Source: Sphagnum compactum (Eukaryota; Bryophyta; Sphagnopsida; Sphagnales). From it: DNA of 64,000 nucleotides. The stretch lies in assembly GCA_965153455.1 (NCBI GenBank), contig OZ234493.1, positions 29,130,213 to 29,194,212 on the forward strand, in the 5' to 3' direction. Below are positions 34,140 through 47,335 of this stretch, one piece after another. Position 1 is the first letter of the stretch; each line of letters opens with the position of its first letter. A program made the position numbers and the translations under genes. Under the pieces are notes generated by a model, which saw only the letters and a list, made by a program, of their open reading frames with translations, ran no database searches and was not told the origin of the DNA.

Positions 34140-36965
34140 AGCCTTTAAAAAATCTTCCATGGTGGGTGGGCACATGAAAACCTACATGAAAACTTCTTTG
34201 AACTAGGTCTTCAAAGGGGTGTAAATAAAAGTAGGACCTTTCATTACCTTCGATCTATTCAACACCAGTTTAAGGTATGATCTTGTTTTATAGCTTGTTA
34301 AGTTATTTTCGTTTTTACATTTTCTTACTTCATTGCAATAAAGATCTATTTGTACTTTAGTTTTGCACACTACATATTCTCAATTATATTATTTGTGTTC
34401 TCGTTTTAACATCAAAGAAAAGGTTATTGGAATGGGAGGAGGAAAACATATGTCCAAAGTCCATTTTGGTCCTTGGATTTTTTTTGAAAATTCCTATGAA
34501 TACTAGAGATTTACTTCCAAGGTGGTCTTATTTCAAGAAATAATTACATATGCCAATGCTATTAACATTTGTTCTCACATTAAATTTGAACTTTGCAAGC
34601 TAAGGTTTCAAGTGACCACACATGTCTTGTAATAGGAACAATACTTGTTTTATGCTTGTTGTGCATCAATGAATCATGAACCTATGAACAAGGGGATATT
34701 GGGTTTTTTCATGTGCAATGGACGCTATTTTGGTAAAATTATGTGTATGTAAGAAGAGTATCTTACAAAGGAAACCATTTTGCCACCTTTCCAATGTGGT
34801 TCATTGGAGCAAGAATTGACTATTTTATATGGTTGCATGGCTACTATGGCCTTCAAAATATTATAATAGTTGTTTCTTTCATTTGTCACCACTATTTCAA
34901 AAGAGAAAACTCACATATTTGCATTGATGCTAATTCGTTGATCAAAAGGATGCAAAATTTCATTGAGTATCTCAATAACTTGATCTAACATCTTGGATAC
35001 ATGTATGGTTCTAAATTTGATGGATATGTACAATGGAAATCATTTGTCCTTTTTTAACCAAAGTTTACAAAGAGTTACATCTTGAAAGGTCCCAAACCTA
35101 TTTTTTTATAAAATAGGTTTTCACTTAGGAACTCATTATTTTAATGTTATTGCCACCACAATAAAAGAAAATGGGAAATTGTTGGCATTTTGAATATTCT
35201 CTTCTTCACCGTACTTCTTTAATAAATGTTAAGACCACAAGTTCCATGTTGTGATGAAAGTTCATGAAACATAACTTTCACATGTTGGGTATTTTAATGT
35301 TGCAATTTCTTTGTATTTTAGACTTTCAAATAGAAGTTGAACGAATTGTTAATGTGACAAGTATCCTTACCAATTTGAAAAAACATCAATTGGTTAGTAA
35401 ACTATTTGAAAACACTAACTAGTGGTCATTTACAAAAATTGACCCAATGATGCAAAATGAAATTGCAAATTGGTGTCAAGATTTACCAAGTTTTTTTTGA
35501 AACTAAGGATTTCTTTTGTATTAAATGAAAATGAATAATTACAAGTTGATGTTGGGTATTATAAAGATGCATGGTGAGTAATCAACATATGGTAATTTGA
35601 TTTTGCTAAAAGGAAGTGTGATAAAATGTTATATGTGTAGATGGTCAATTTTTTTGAATAGTTAAATTTAATCAAACAATGTTTGTTTGAAATGTGCAAG
35701 CATCTTCTAACATGTGCATTTTCTTGCTTGAGATCAATTTATTTTACAAAATTGCTTGAACATCATTTCTTGAAGTTTCATTTTATTAGATTTTTATGGC
35801 TAACTAATGTTTAAGAAATTTATAATTTGTAAATTTCATTGGTAGTCATGTCAATGGAATGGATTTAATGATGAAGTTAATTTGCACATTATTCATTACC
35901 TCTTACAAACATAGTACATAATTGTCTTCCCCCATATTTTTAACAATTATCCTTGCATTGTGAAGCTTAAGTATTTATTTCAAATCATTGTTGGCATCTT
36001 GGACACGATTTTCAATTTATTGTTTGGACTTATGAATGATTTGGTGTTTCTGTTCATCTATATCACCACGTTGTTCAGGTATTGCATCGAATTCAAATGC
36101 CCCATGCAATATTTTGTTTGTGCAAAATTGTGAAGTATTGTGAAATATTTTTGGATAAAAGGAATGTTTTGTTACAAGATTCTTGTTTTGTGAAAAAAAA
36201 TTTGCCAAAAAAGGAGCAATTTCTGGTCATATTCAATACATGGATGTGATAGGTAGCCAAATTATAGAAGGATATATTTTTTGGGGACAAGTACTAAGGG
36301 TTGGTTGATGTATAGTAATACATCCTTCTATTATGAAACTTGTTTAAAAAAACCCATGGTTCCATGTATAACTACAAGTTAAAACTAAAGGGTTTTGCTA
36401 GTGAATTTTTAAATGTGCGAATGTTTGTGAAATAGTTTGTTGACATATCTAGGTATATGTGAATTGCCATAATAAACTTAAAGTGCTATGTTTGGAATGC
36501 ATTCCATTATGTTCACCTTTTGATGTGTTCACGAAACTATCATTTGAGATGTCATGTCTACTCAAGTTTGCATAAGTTACTAAAAGTTCGTGAAGTGCTA
36601 TAGTTAAAGTACTTTTGCTTGGAATTTATAAAATTTTGAACAAGTTATTACACACTTATTTACGTGTCTAAGAAGATGAAAGTAAAAGATGATGTCAACA
36701 ATGGAGAGCAATGGTATTGTTCAATTATTGTCATTCACAAGAAAGAAAATGGTATGATAATCTGTCCATGACAAAAATCACAAGATTATGACCCCAGTTA
36801 TTCTTTGTCATGGTGGATATGATCTGATTGGAATTGACACAATGGTTACCTTGAAAGTGCCATTGTGCAGTAGTTTTCTCTGCAATCTCATAGATATATA
36901 TCATGGGGGACAATAGATGGCAATTGAACAATGGCTTACCCAGCAATTCACAAACCGTCAAAGAC
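34140..36965. other. AT-rich intergenic region, no gene recognised
   Basis: No open frame with family features. Frames at 34743-34988 (+) and 36017-36290 (-) are judged spurious. No RNA gene seen. Confidence 0.55.
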
Positions 36966-36967
36966 CT

Positions 36968-37116
36968 ATCTTATTGCAGGCAGAGTAGGACCTCTTAGCA
37001 TTTCATACCCAAATTTAATATAATTTCATTACTTTGCGGATTCCACTGAAAGAGGGGTTTGGGGGTGAAAGGAGACCCAAAGGTAGGATGAGGGCCTACT
37101 CTGCGTGCAATAAGAT
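36968..37116. repeat. Inverted repeat, 27-bp arms, about 95-bp spacer
   Basis: Left arm 36968-36994 (ATCTTATTGCAGGCAGAGTA...) pairs with right arm 37090-37116 (GAGGGCCTACTCTGC...TAAGAT) with two mismatches. A third, direct-orientation copy of the right-arm core (AAGGCCTATTCTGCCTATTG) follows at about 37121. No flanking duplication is obvious. It may be a MITE remnant or a small-RNA hairpin. Confidence 0.7.
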
Positions 37117-37139
37117 TGTGAAGGCCTATTCTGCCTATT

Positions 37140-38142
37140 GCAAAATTTAGTTGTTTTCCAACAAATGCCAATTTTTACACCACCAAAATTGATGTTTTTC
37201 TGAGTTTCAATGTTTAAACCCACCTTGAATGTTAATATTCCTTTTTCAGGTCTTTTTAACCCTCATCAGGTTTATGACCAAACTCAGGGTTCTCATGCTG
37301 TACTTTCCTCACATTACGGATTTCTCTAATACATTACAAACAGAATAGACCCTCTAAAGTTTTTACCAACAAAGGCACCCCATGAAACAGATTCTATTCC
37401 CATTGTGCCTTTATTGCTTGCCCTGAAGGCTTATTTAGTTGCAGACTACACCCTATAAGACTACATCTCTAGTGTGTAATAATATCAGTGCAGGGTGTTT
37501 TATTCACAGTGCAAATTACCCTATTCATAATGTGACACGTCTATTGCCAATGTCTTCTTCAATCAATTACATGCTCTGATTATCTGATTAGTTTTGTTTC
37601 CAGAGATTTGCAGGGACGGAAGCACAAGCAAGACATGGAGATGCAACTGAGCTTCAGACCTGAAACCAACCAGGGAGAACAAAACTAGTGTAATGGAGGA
37701 TTTCTAACTCACTCCCAATGTATCAACTATCCACCCTAGTGATGCATTTGTTACCAGCATGAACCTGAGGCTATGAGCAGCAAGAGTGGAGTAAAAAAAA
37801 AGAGAGCAGATCTTATATGAGTCTTGGTCTAAAATGCAACATATTGATTCTCTGTCAAACTCCAAAGAAACCACAAAGTTTGACACAATGCACAATGATG
37901 TATATTCTTAAGTGGCTAATTCACAATAAAAGTCTACGGGCCACTTTAGCAACTCTAGAGATGATAGTAGTGCTAGTTTGCAAGTGGTCTGCTCCTGCAC
38001 TTGAACATGTTCATAACAAATTGTATACATGAATCATACTAACATCCACCACACAAGTGTTCACCACACCTGGAGATAGTGGAGCCAGTGAATTGATTGG
38101 CTCCTCTCCAGATTGCAGTGACAAGAGGCATCACATGAATCA
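37140..38142. other. Intergenic region and probable ATX1 3' UTR
   Basis: No gene recognised. Phrases near 37310-37350 (ATTACGGATTTC...CAGAATAGACCCTCT) weakly echo 36976-37045, suggesting further copies of the same repeat. The last few hundred bases before 38143 probably contain the ATX1 3' UTR. Confidence 0.45.
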
Positions 38143-41100
38143 TCAAGCAGCAGCAACTTCACTTTTGTCATCTTTAGCCCAAAAACTTGTAGCCTTTCCT
38201 GTCCTTGAAATTCGGTCCAGGACCTCATCAGGCTTCACATTTCCAGTAATTGTCACCTTCTGCTCCTGCAAGTCTATGTCATAGGAATTCACACCTGTAA
38301 TTGGAGCACAAAATCAGTTTCAAACTCTTATAATTCTGTCCACAAAAAGTCCACATACATGGACTGGGATATCATATCAGAGCAAGATCTCTTGAATCTC
38401 TTGATTCTGATAACAAGCACTGCAAGGTCTAATTTGAACACACTCTTCACAGACAGTCTCTAAAGGTATTCACTTCACTAATGGTTTGAACCTAAAACAA
38501 ACACTCATCCAATAATTCCATACATAAGTTGATATAACTTCACATGCATGGACATATCCAAGGACATAAGTTCAAAATAGGAGTACCATCCAACTTGCCG
38601 ATGGCTCTCTTTACTGCTCCCACACAGCCTCCACAGGTCATGGCAACCTTCAGGACAACAGTCTGCACAACCACCATTCTGGTAAGAGTTCATTGACTGC
38701 AGCAAGCAATAGATCATAATTCTCATGAGTATTGAAAAATATCCATAACTCATGATTAAAGGCAACTATTCCTTTTAAAATTCCTTTTAAGTCAAAGAAA
38801 AACTTCCAGATAAGGATTAAAGAGCAGGGAAAAAGAGATACACAGAAGGGAAGAACTTGTCTGAAACAACAATAAAATTAGCAGTATGAACAGCAGTGAC
38901 AGACCCTAAATTCTTGAGGGACCATCAACAGTAACATGTGTGATAGTGACTTTTCTATCACAACTTACCCACTAACTTCATCAGCTCACTGCAGTGGGTA
39001 TAGGCAAGTGTAATTATTACCATAAGTACTGAGTTTCTCTCACAAGTCCAGAAGCCACAGGATAACTTAGTGATGGTACGGGCTAGCACCCTTCACTACA
39101 AAAGGGAATAGACAGAGAGAATACAGAGGGTAAAAACAAAAGAGTGAGTCACATGAGGAAAAAAGAACAAAACATAATAAACAGAAGGGAGAAGACAAAT
39201 GAAGACCAATTCCACTTGGAAAAGCTTCTCATTTACCAGACTAATTACCCAATTCTACAAACTTCCCACAACTGAAATTTCAAATAGAAAACTCTCTTTT
39301 ATTGAGCAAACCTCTGATCCTCTTTAAGAAAACCTTGAAAGGGTAGCAGGAAGTTGAGATGACCATCTGAGAAACAAAGAAACCTTGAGAACTGAAAAGC
39401 CTCAAGAACCTGTAGAATTGACTATTGATAATGCCCCACTTAGCAGCAATTACAAGATTAGAATGAGCATGAGGCATATGGATCATGTCAATACCTTCCT
39501 TTTCAGGTTGAATATGATTATAGAAAATATCACTTGAAACTTCTAGCACTTTAGTCAATGGCTAAATCCAAAAGTTACAAGCAAAGCCATTAGACATACA
39601 ATTGAACCCACAAAACATTTTAGGGTGTATGCCGCCATTGAAAGAGTCTTTGTCCGGGTACATAAAACTCTCGAAAGTTCCAGACAAAAAGATCACCCAC
39701 AAGCCTATAAATTAGGGATGATCTCTGAGGGTGTAGAGTTGGACTCCAAAAGACATTTCAAAAAATCAAACTCAACTGCAGGAAGCAACCACAAGCACAT
39801 CCACGGGAACCAAAATTTTGAATCAGTCCAGCATCTCCCTTTGCAGTTTAAAACCTCAATATGCTCAGAAGGAATATGTCAATTTCGGCCAATGCACCAC
39901 TGCATATGCATCCATCTGAAGACTTCAAACGCCATTGCAATTGAGTGCACAATAGACTGTTTGACAGATAGCTCTATAATGGCCACTCCACAACAAAGAT
40001 AGATTCTGAATCTACTCTTGGAAACAGATTTTGCTGCTGAATTTGCTCATGGAAAATTGATCAGTCCACACCAATCCTTTCTTGTGATTATAAACCCTCT
40101 TCTTGACAACTCTGAACTGTTGTTGGTCACCTACTGGGAAGAACCTTAGCTTATGTTGTTTAACTGCAAGGAAACATCTGATAAACTAATGAATCATACA
40201 ACAGCTTATTCCACCACAATCACCAACTGGCCACTGGTTTGCTTGATGACATACTCAGTCACAAACTGACTTCAGAAGAAAATGCAGAGCAAGCTTGAGA
40301 CAGGTCATTGCAGAGTCACAGGTACTCATCATGGAGGACAGACACCAATGATTAGTGCCCACCCAATCATGAGATAATCTGAGTCTAAAGCATCAACTGA
40401 AGACAAAAGGAAGCACAAATTCTACATCACAGGTGTCAAGGTGCACCTCAAGCTATTCTTCACCTCTTTGCTTGGTAGACAACATACCACCTTGGCTTCA
40501 TTATTATTGCCAACAAGCATGTAAAGGACCATATTAGGAAAGCCTGGACCAGGCTTGACGTACACACCATGGCCTAGTTTTGGAACCACATAAAATAGTA
40601 AGTTTCTCCTTCAATTCTTCAGTCACAAACTGAAGTGTCAAGCACCACAACACCATCGTCAGAAAGGCTGGTCATGCCCTTGAGTCTGAGAGCTTCACAG
40701 GGAACTACAGAGGCATCTAGACTCGAGTCTGTTTGTGAAAAAAACAGCAAAAACATTCTTTGCCGCTTGCCAGAAAACCAAATCAACAGACTTTTGCACA
40801 CACGTCAAAGCGCACAATTCTTGAGACACTCGTGACAAAGCTGAAACAAGGCACTTTCATCGATGGAACAAACTGCCATATCAAACCGCGAAGTCCACAG
40901 TTTTTCACATAGCTCACTTCAAAGGCTTCTTTTACAGATAGATCTGCTATAAAACTTCTCCTGTGACGTGAATAGATCATCCTACCTAAGTCCAGAATTG
41001 TAAAAAGATATTTTTCTATTTCAGAACAAAGCGTTGTGAGACAACACAAGGCGTGGAGCAAGCGGAAATAAGCAAGCGATTGTTTTCAAAGGCACACAAA

Positions 41101-41215
41101 CCTGTGGAAGCGAAGTATGTCATGAGGATGGAGAGAAGAGGGGCCAGAAAAATGTTGGTTGAAAGAAAGTAGGAAGGGAACCATCGGAAAAAGGATAAAC
41201 CTCGGTAGAAGACAT
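38143..41215 (-). CDS. ATX1: Copper chaperone, ATX1 type (HMA domain), 3 coding exons
   Basis: Small cytosolic copper carrier that passes Cu(I) to P-type ATPases such as RAN1/HMA5 and buffers copper. Exons 41215-41201 (codons for MSSTE), 38662-38587 and 38294-38143; GT-AG introns of 2538 and 292 bp, phases 0 and 1; 80 residues. The whole protein is one HMA domain (beta-alpha-beta-beta-alpha-beta). The metal-binding motif MTCGGC is at 13-18 with Cys15 and Cys18, followed by [30 protein letters not shown] and RTGKATSFW with the loop lysine. It aligns end to end with remembered Arabidopsis ATX1 ([18 protein letters not shown]...) and lacks the long charged tail of CCH, hence ATX1 rather than CCH. 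The tiny first exon was chosen because ATG TCT TCT ACC GAG is followed at once by GTTTAT, in phase with exon 2, and no nearer ATG suits. Exons 2-3 are certain; exon 1 is the weaker call. Confidence 0.88.
38905..39190. repeat. Dispersed repeat in ATX1 intron 1, shared with GPDHc1 intron 3
   Basis: This is the partner of 25680-25965. Shared blocks run in the same order and orientation. A further shared phrase (AACTTCCAGATAAGGATTAAAG at 38805 versus AACTCCTGGATAAGGACTGAAG near 26350) lies outside the main block, so more of the intron may derive from the same family. Confidence 0.5.
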
Positions 41216-41880
41216 GGTGACGATCGAAGAAGATAGACACAATGAAACCTCGACTCTGCTCTTCCTGAACCCGCAAATGCTCCTCCGCGATGAAAAAAGC
41301 CCCCTCCGACGATGATCAACCAAAAACCTGGAGACGATAACAAAACCTGGAGGCAGAGAAAAGGATTGAGCAAGCAAGCAGACGATGATGACAAGGTTGA
41401 AGAATTACGAAGAGGAAAATCGCAGTGATATTGAAGCTAATAGAGGTCGGCAAAAATAGAAATAATAACAATAATGAAGTCAGGAATTGGAGAAGAGACG
41501 AAAACAGCAAGCAAACAACAGAGATCCGCAACAAAAGAAAAACGTTTTCCACAACACACAGAAAAACACTTTCGTCACTGACCTCTGTTTGTAGACACGC
41601 ATCTTCTTCCCACCTTTATCGGATGATATGCAGAACTCTCTCTCTGCGTCCGCGTCCCGCAGTGGAAGCACAACCACAAAGGAACTTGCTGTCGAAAAAG
41701 CCTCCTGCAAATTGCTTGTGAATCAGAGCATATTTTTGAAAAAAGAAGACATCAAATAATTCAAAAATAATAAAAAATAACAGCCTATTCCGCGTTCTTT
41801 CTGTCGCAGTCTTCACCAATCAATCAACGCACTAGGCTACCTACTTTCTAACTTACTTAATTTCCTTTGGAAGGTGACCA
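41216..41880 (-). promoter_or_regulatory. ATX1 upstream region
   Basis: Sequence before the ATX1 start codon, probably 5' UTR and promoter. The minus strand is T/C-rich near 41230-41600. Several overlapping minus-strand frames are low-complexity shadows and not accepted as genes. No firm core-promoter element identified. Confidence 0.3.
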
Positions 41881-44800
41881 CAATTATTGTGCCTCCCTCA
41901 TTTTCAGTTTTTTAGCTTCTCTTTTCATTATTAGGCTGCTATGATCACAGATACGCACTTATTAATTGGAACCCATTTACATAGGGTTTTTTTCTTGTTG
42001 CATTGGACATGAGCTTTCCATAGGAGGCTTGCATCTTCGTCGGCAATATGTAATTAATCAATGTTGAGCACTTTAAAAACACGTTCCCATTTAGAAAGAT
42101 AAATGTCATAATGTGATGATTCACAAATTATGTTATAATTCTTGCATTTGATCAATGTTTGAATGATACAGTTGCGACATGATTGTCAAAACAGGTAGCT
42201 AACTAAAAATAATAATAATGGAAAGCTGCTCTCATCACAGAATCTATGATCAGAGCAGCCTAATGAAAAGATGTCCAAAGTTAGCCTATGTATCATGGAA
42301 TGTGGATGGTGAACAAGGAAGAAGTTGTGTGAATAATGAAGCACTTCTTGGTCTTGAGGAAACCCTGGGCACCCAGCCCATTTTCCACCACAAGCTAAGG
42401 TATACATGTTTGCACGTGACTTCACAAAGACACATTCACTTGAGATGATAGTAAAGGAACGTTGCTGTTTGCTCCATAATATGAAAATTTGAAGCTCCAG
42501 CACCACAAAGCAAAACCATTGCAGCTTGTGAACTCATTATGAAATATGAGCCTGTAACATGTGTCTCTCTGTGCCTTGTCTTTGGTTCCCAGCAAGGTTA
42601 CTACTTGCACAGTAAAATACAAGAACTTGTTTTAGTACTTCAGATTGGGAAACTCTAATACAACATCATGCTAAATTTGCTCTTGGACAGTGGTGATGCT
42701 TCTAGGTCTCCAAATGGGAGGAATTCAAAAGACTTTTGTCCTATTTCATATTTCTCCCAAAATTGTGTGCATTTTGCACATCAGGTTGATTCTTTACATG
42801 GTAGTGTTTGATTGCTAATGAGAAGCTTTGATTATTCATGAGTGCAGTTTTTCAAATGTTTTACAGATGTTAATAGCGTGGCTTTTCCATACGATTCTGA
42901 CTGAGTGTGTTCGCCATTCTTTTGAATCCCCTATGTGCAGCAGAACGATGGAATTTTAGTGCAATCCAGCAGGTTCATGATGGTGCAGCTCCAAGCATTG
43001 TTGATTGTTTGATCTTCTGCTCAACAGGTGCAGTGACAGCAGAAAGTGCTGTTTCAGAGAGTTGGTATTTTTCATTCCTAAAGACCACAAAGAAATTTTC
43101 CAGTGTTTGTGGAGGCTACATGTACAATGTAATGCCCTGGCTTAATTTTTTAGTTATAAAGCAAGCTATGTTATACTTGATTATAATCTCTCCTCAAAAT
43201 GTGAAGGCACATTTTATATTAAGTTGCACATTAAATATCATGTTTCAGCACATTTGGTTCTATGTTTTCATTATTACATAATCTACATTAGAAAGCAAAT
43301 CTAAGACAAGGCTTTACTTATGGAAGGCCAAAGTGTGGGGGCATTCCTGAAATATGGGCCTACCTCACCTTCCACCTCATCAAGTCCCTTGATTCAAGAA
43401 TGGCCTCACCCTAGGGCGTACATGTAATTTTCCCTCTGCAAAACAAGAGCATTGATTTGCTTATGAGCGGGTTTTTATGTTTACTATCTTTGTAACAACC
43501 TTTTTTTAAATTGATGACATTTCATGAAAAAAGTGAATTAAAATTCAAAAGCTCCAAAAAATGATGTGATTTTGGAGATTTTCAATCACCAAAAGTCAGA
43601 AAAAAAATAGTAGAAGTAGCCATATTTATATATTTGGGTTTCAGTGTGTAGCAAACAAATATAGAAGGATGTTTAAAAATTTGTACTTCATATTTGGTGT
43701 GTATTCAAATTTGGTTAAACCTTGGTAAGGAGGATCACCATTTTTTTCACATCTTCCAATTGTTGATAGACACTTTGGTTGCAACAAAAAATTCATTAAA
43801 AACACATTGCATTCTAATGTTCCTTCTCTTCTCACATCTTATCATTTAAAGATTCATTTTTAAAGACCCAAAGATTTATATCTCTCTACCAACACAGACT
43901 ACAAAGACTAGGTAGAATGTCAAGAGTGTCTCTTGCTTCCTTTTCTAACAACCTCTTCATATTGCAAACTTCTAATCAGCCACTTAGTTTATATAGTCTG
44001 GGAGCTTTAAGCTTTAATTTCATGAACTTAACAGCTTAAAATTCGAAAACGAATTATGCCTCCCTTCATTTCCTCCTGATCACCAGAAATGGGACTGTCA
44101 CAATGTTAATGGGGGTCCCACACTTAGTGGTAAGTCCTGGTTAAGTCAAGGGTAGAAATTGCAAATTTAACCTTACGGCCACACTTCCAATGTTACGTAG
44201 CACAATTTATGATGTGTCTACCTACGTGGCAAGCAAATGTAACTGAATGTTAGCTTCAAAGTAGTTCACCAAATCTAAAGAAAACCTAGATTTGGGGAAA
44301 AATCGTTAGTGGTAGCTAGCAGTAGAACAAAATGTATAGGAGAAGGGCCTGAGTCCTTCCGTGATTTGAGATCTGTGCCCAAGGCCGGTAGGTTGAGGGA
44401 ACAGGTCGAAAAATGCAGAAGGTCCTGTACTCAGGTCCTTTTCCCACGTAAAGAAGAGCTGGGATTTTTTCACTTTTTAGAAATAGTGACAGGTTGGCTG
44501 GTACCTTCGGCTGGTACCTTATACTATATATTATGAACCTTACACTTTTGACACCAAATTAAATTATCATTTTTAAATGTGAAAAATTAAGCATTGGTTA
44601 CACTTGTTGTGGCTCGTGTTAGTGTGACTGCACCCTATAACATAGTCTAAAGAAATCCAATGTATATGTAGACAAATAGTTGGTAGTGTTGTCTAGCAAG
44701 GAGATATCAACATCAATTCTTAATTTCAAATAATCACCTAATATGACCAACTTCACTACCAATTTGTTGGTCCCACCTCTGTTGGTAATGAAATCCACCA

Positions 44801-45700
44801 CTATTGTTGTTAACTTACAATAACAACCAGTGCTATTGAATGGAACATCTAGTTTTGGGATTTTCTTTTTCTAGATGTATAACCTTTAGCATGTTCTACC
44901 CATGTAAAATGATTGTAATAAAAAAATAGACAACACAAATACTTCACAATTGGAATATGAAACACAAGTGGAACTGTATTTGAATCATAAACTCCAGCAA
45001 TTTGTTGTCTTGACACATTGGTTAGTGGTAGATGTTGTTTTGAATTGAACATGTCTTCTATAGCAAACCTACAACTAGTGACAACCAAATCTATAAGCTT
45101 GAATCCAATAGTTTTAGACCACTTAATGCAAGCTTTCATGAATTAATGGTGGCCTACTAATTGAAGCTTCCATGAACAATTTTAAGTACTACTGTTTGAA
45201 GTTGTGATAGTACTTACATATGTGGTGTGGGACTTGATGAATCTTTCATTTGAAATCCATCATCTATTTGTTCTTTCCCATAATCTATCAAAATGTTGGG
45301 AAATGAAGCGACCACACTGGGATTATTATCATGAACTAGGGCATGATAGGAAATGGTCGGCTTAGTATAATATATTAAACTGGCTGGTATAGTTTTTTTT
45401 AATATAGTAAGGTTCATAATATATCATTGGAACATGTGAATTAATTTAAAAAAATCTGATGAATAATAAGCTTTCCAAAACACTCATTAAACATTGTAAC
45501 ACATGTTTTTTAGCACTAAAAAGATTTATAAATAAACTTCAAAACTTTTGACAATTATGTACATTTTGAAATCTTTTACATAAATCTTGACATAATAATA
45601 TAAAAAAAACTATAAAGTTTTTTGAAGAATTTTAAAAAAATATTCTAGAAAATATTCCACCAAAAGTAATCCCAAAAGTAGGCGGGTGCAGCTCGTGTTA
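41880..45700. other. Intergenic region, no gene recognised
   Basis: About 3.8 kb. A plus-strand frame at 42907-43281 has less skewed composition and a preceding TGTGCAG acceptor-like site, but I recognise no family in it. GGCTGGTACCTT is directly repeated near 44498 and 44510. The dispersed repeat shared with 19.97 kb lies at 44594-44640. Confidence 0.5.
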
Positions 45701-45767
45701 TCCCATTTCTACCTGGTATACACACGACCATATGTCATAGAGGGATTCATGTATCACCCATCCTCAT

Positions 45768-46230
45768 ATGTGGGATATGGTAAAAGGCAAAAAGAAAGGG
45801 GAGTCTATGGATAGTGTTGTGAATTTCGTGAGGATCAAGTTCAAAGTGCCTTCCAACATCCAAGAGGTTTTAGTCCCTCTACAATATGCTAACCATTGGA
45901 GTGTGATTGTAATGAGTGCTTCCCATTTTATGCACTACGATCCCTTTCAAGACTACCAACATCTTGCAATTTGCAATTGTGCATCATGTTTTTGCAAAAA
46001 TGTGGGCTATTATATAAGGTAAATTGTCAAGGACACTTGAATGGAAGCGATTAGTATCAAAAAATAGTTGGGTGTGGCTTGATGGACCATAGCAACTATC
46101 TAATTGGGAGTGTGGGTTTTATGTCATGAAATTTATGAACAAATATGTCAACTACATGTATCCAGACAATGCTGCTAACATTAAAGTGCAATTGACCTTA
46201 CCCAACCCACAAAAGCTTTTGTTGTAATTG
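45768..46230 (+). pseudogene. Ulp1-like (C48) cysteine protease remnant, transposon-associated
   Basis: The frame carries the C48 landmarks: PLQYANHWSV (catalytic His-Trp), HYDPF (catalytic Asp region), then about 60 residues later LDGP, an in-frame TAG at 46089-46091, and QLSNWECGFYVMKFM with the catalytic Cys at 46111-46113. The TAG sits where the family has the oxyanion glutamine pair and probably came from CAG. The frame also passes a stretch of doubtful quality between 45980 and 46060. Ulp1-like proteases of this kind are known passengers of plant MULE elements (Kaonashi type). The MULE transposase remnant lies about 1.1 kb away in convergent orientation. Nonfunctional as it stands. Confidence 0.7.
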
Positions 46231-47335
46231 AGTACAAGATTATTTACATCCTGAATCTTGTAATTGTTTGCTGGTTGTAGGTGACACCAACTTGGTTTTC
46301 AAGGGATGATGCAATCACAATGTGTTCAATTCTAGTGAATGCAATATTATAGACATTGCGTATGTCAGATTTTGCAAACACAGGTTGGGTTATTGACTTG
46401 GGAGATGTAACTAGTGGTGGGGGATCAACATCAACATAGTTTGGGAGTGTTTTAGCATATCATAGAAGTGACGGAACTAGGAAGTTAGTGTCTTATGCTA
46501 GCTAATATTCAATAAAAACATTAAGTTTGAAATGGGTTTATAGCAACAACAACATAATCATACCAAGTAGACTTCATTGGTATAGTGTTTTTTGTGGTAG
46601 TGGTATACTATTTCTATGCGTGTGGAGAGAACTTCCAATAGTTAAATGTGCTTTTGGTTTGGTGCTAAAGCTGATGAAACTTGATGGGTTTGGAAAGGTT
46701 TAACACATGTTAATAGAGATTGAAACCATGCATTTTTATAGGTGGACATAATGCAATATGTATTTTGCTACAATTTAATAAGTGTTTATATTTGCAAAAA
46801 ATTATGTGATAACAATGTGGTTATAGTCCAAGGGAAAGTGGGATTCTAAGGGTGTTTCCCATCTTGGTAGTTTGGGTTGATTTGGAAATGTTAACAAGTG
46901 TTCATGTGCTAGTTCATTTTTTGCACTATTACTCATACATCTTGTCATGCTTTGTTTTTCATGTAGTTTCGGTTGTTACCATAGGTTGTGTTGTAGCAAA
47001 ATGCAGAATGTCACATGATCATTTACTGGTCATGAATACAAGGGTTGAGAGACCACCAATGGTGTCTTGGAACAATCATTGCAAGTTGTAAATACAATTG
47101 TCATAAAACAATGTTCTATAACATGCATATCACTAAAAGACTATGGCAATGGTATGGAGTCCCACAGAACAATACATAAACAAATAACAAAAAATACAAC
47201 TTAAATGAAACTTGTAATTTAGATACACAAAGTATTAGTAACCTACAATTACAGATCCATACCCACATTTGGTATCTTGGATTCCCTTGGCATTTAAATG
47301 CGCATGTGCCTAGTTGCTCTAACCTTTAGGTGATT
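46231..47335. other. Spacer between Ulp1-like and MULE remnants
   Basis: No further domain recognised. A plus-strand frame at 46852-47091 has no family features. It is likely interior sequence of the same transposon. Confidence 0.4.

Noticed and set aside
30000-36000. Possible CRISPR, phage or bacterial operon structures
   Set aside because: No regularly spaced identical repeats, no ribosome-binding-site-led gene runs; the window is clearly plant nuclear DNA.
39625-40002. 125-codon open frame on + inside ATX1 intron 1
   Set aside because: No domain, splice support or composition signal; it lies antisense in a clear intron next to repeat sequence.
42907-43281. 124-codon plus-strand frame preceded by an acceptor-like TGTGCAG
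   Set aside because: Looked like an exon at first, but the open part matches no family I know and no partner exons were found.
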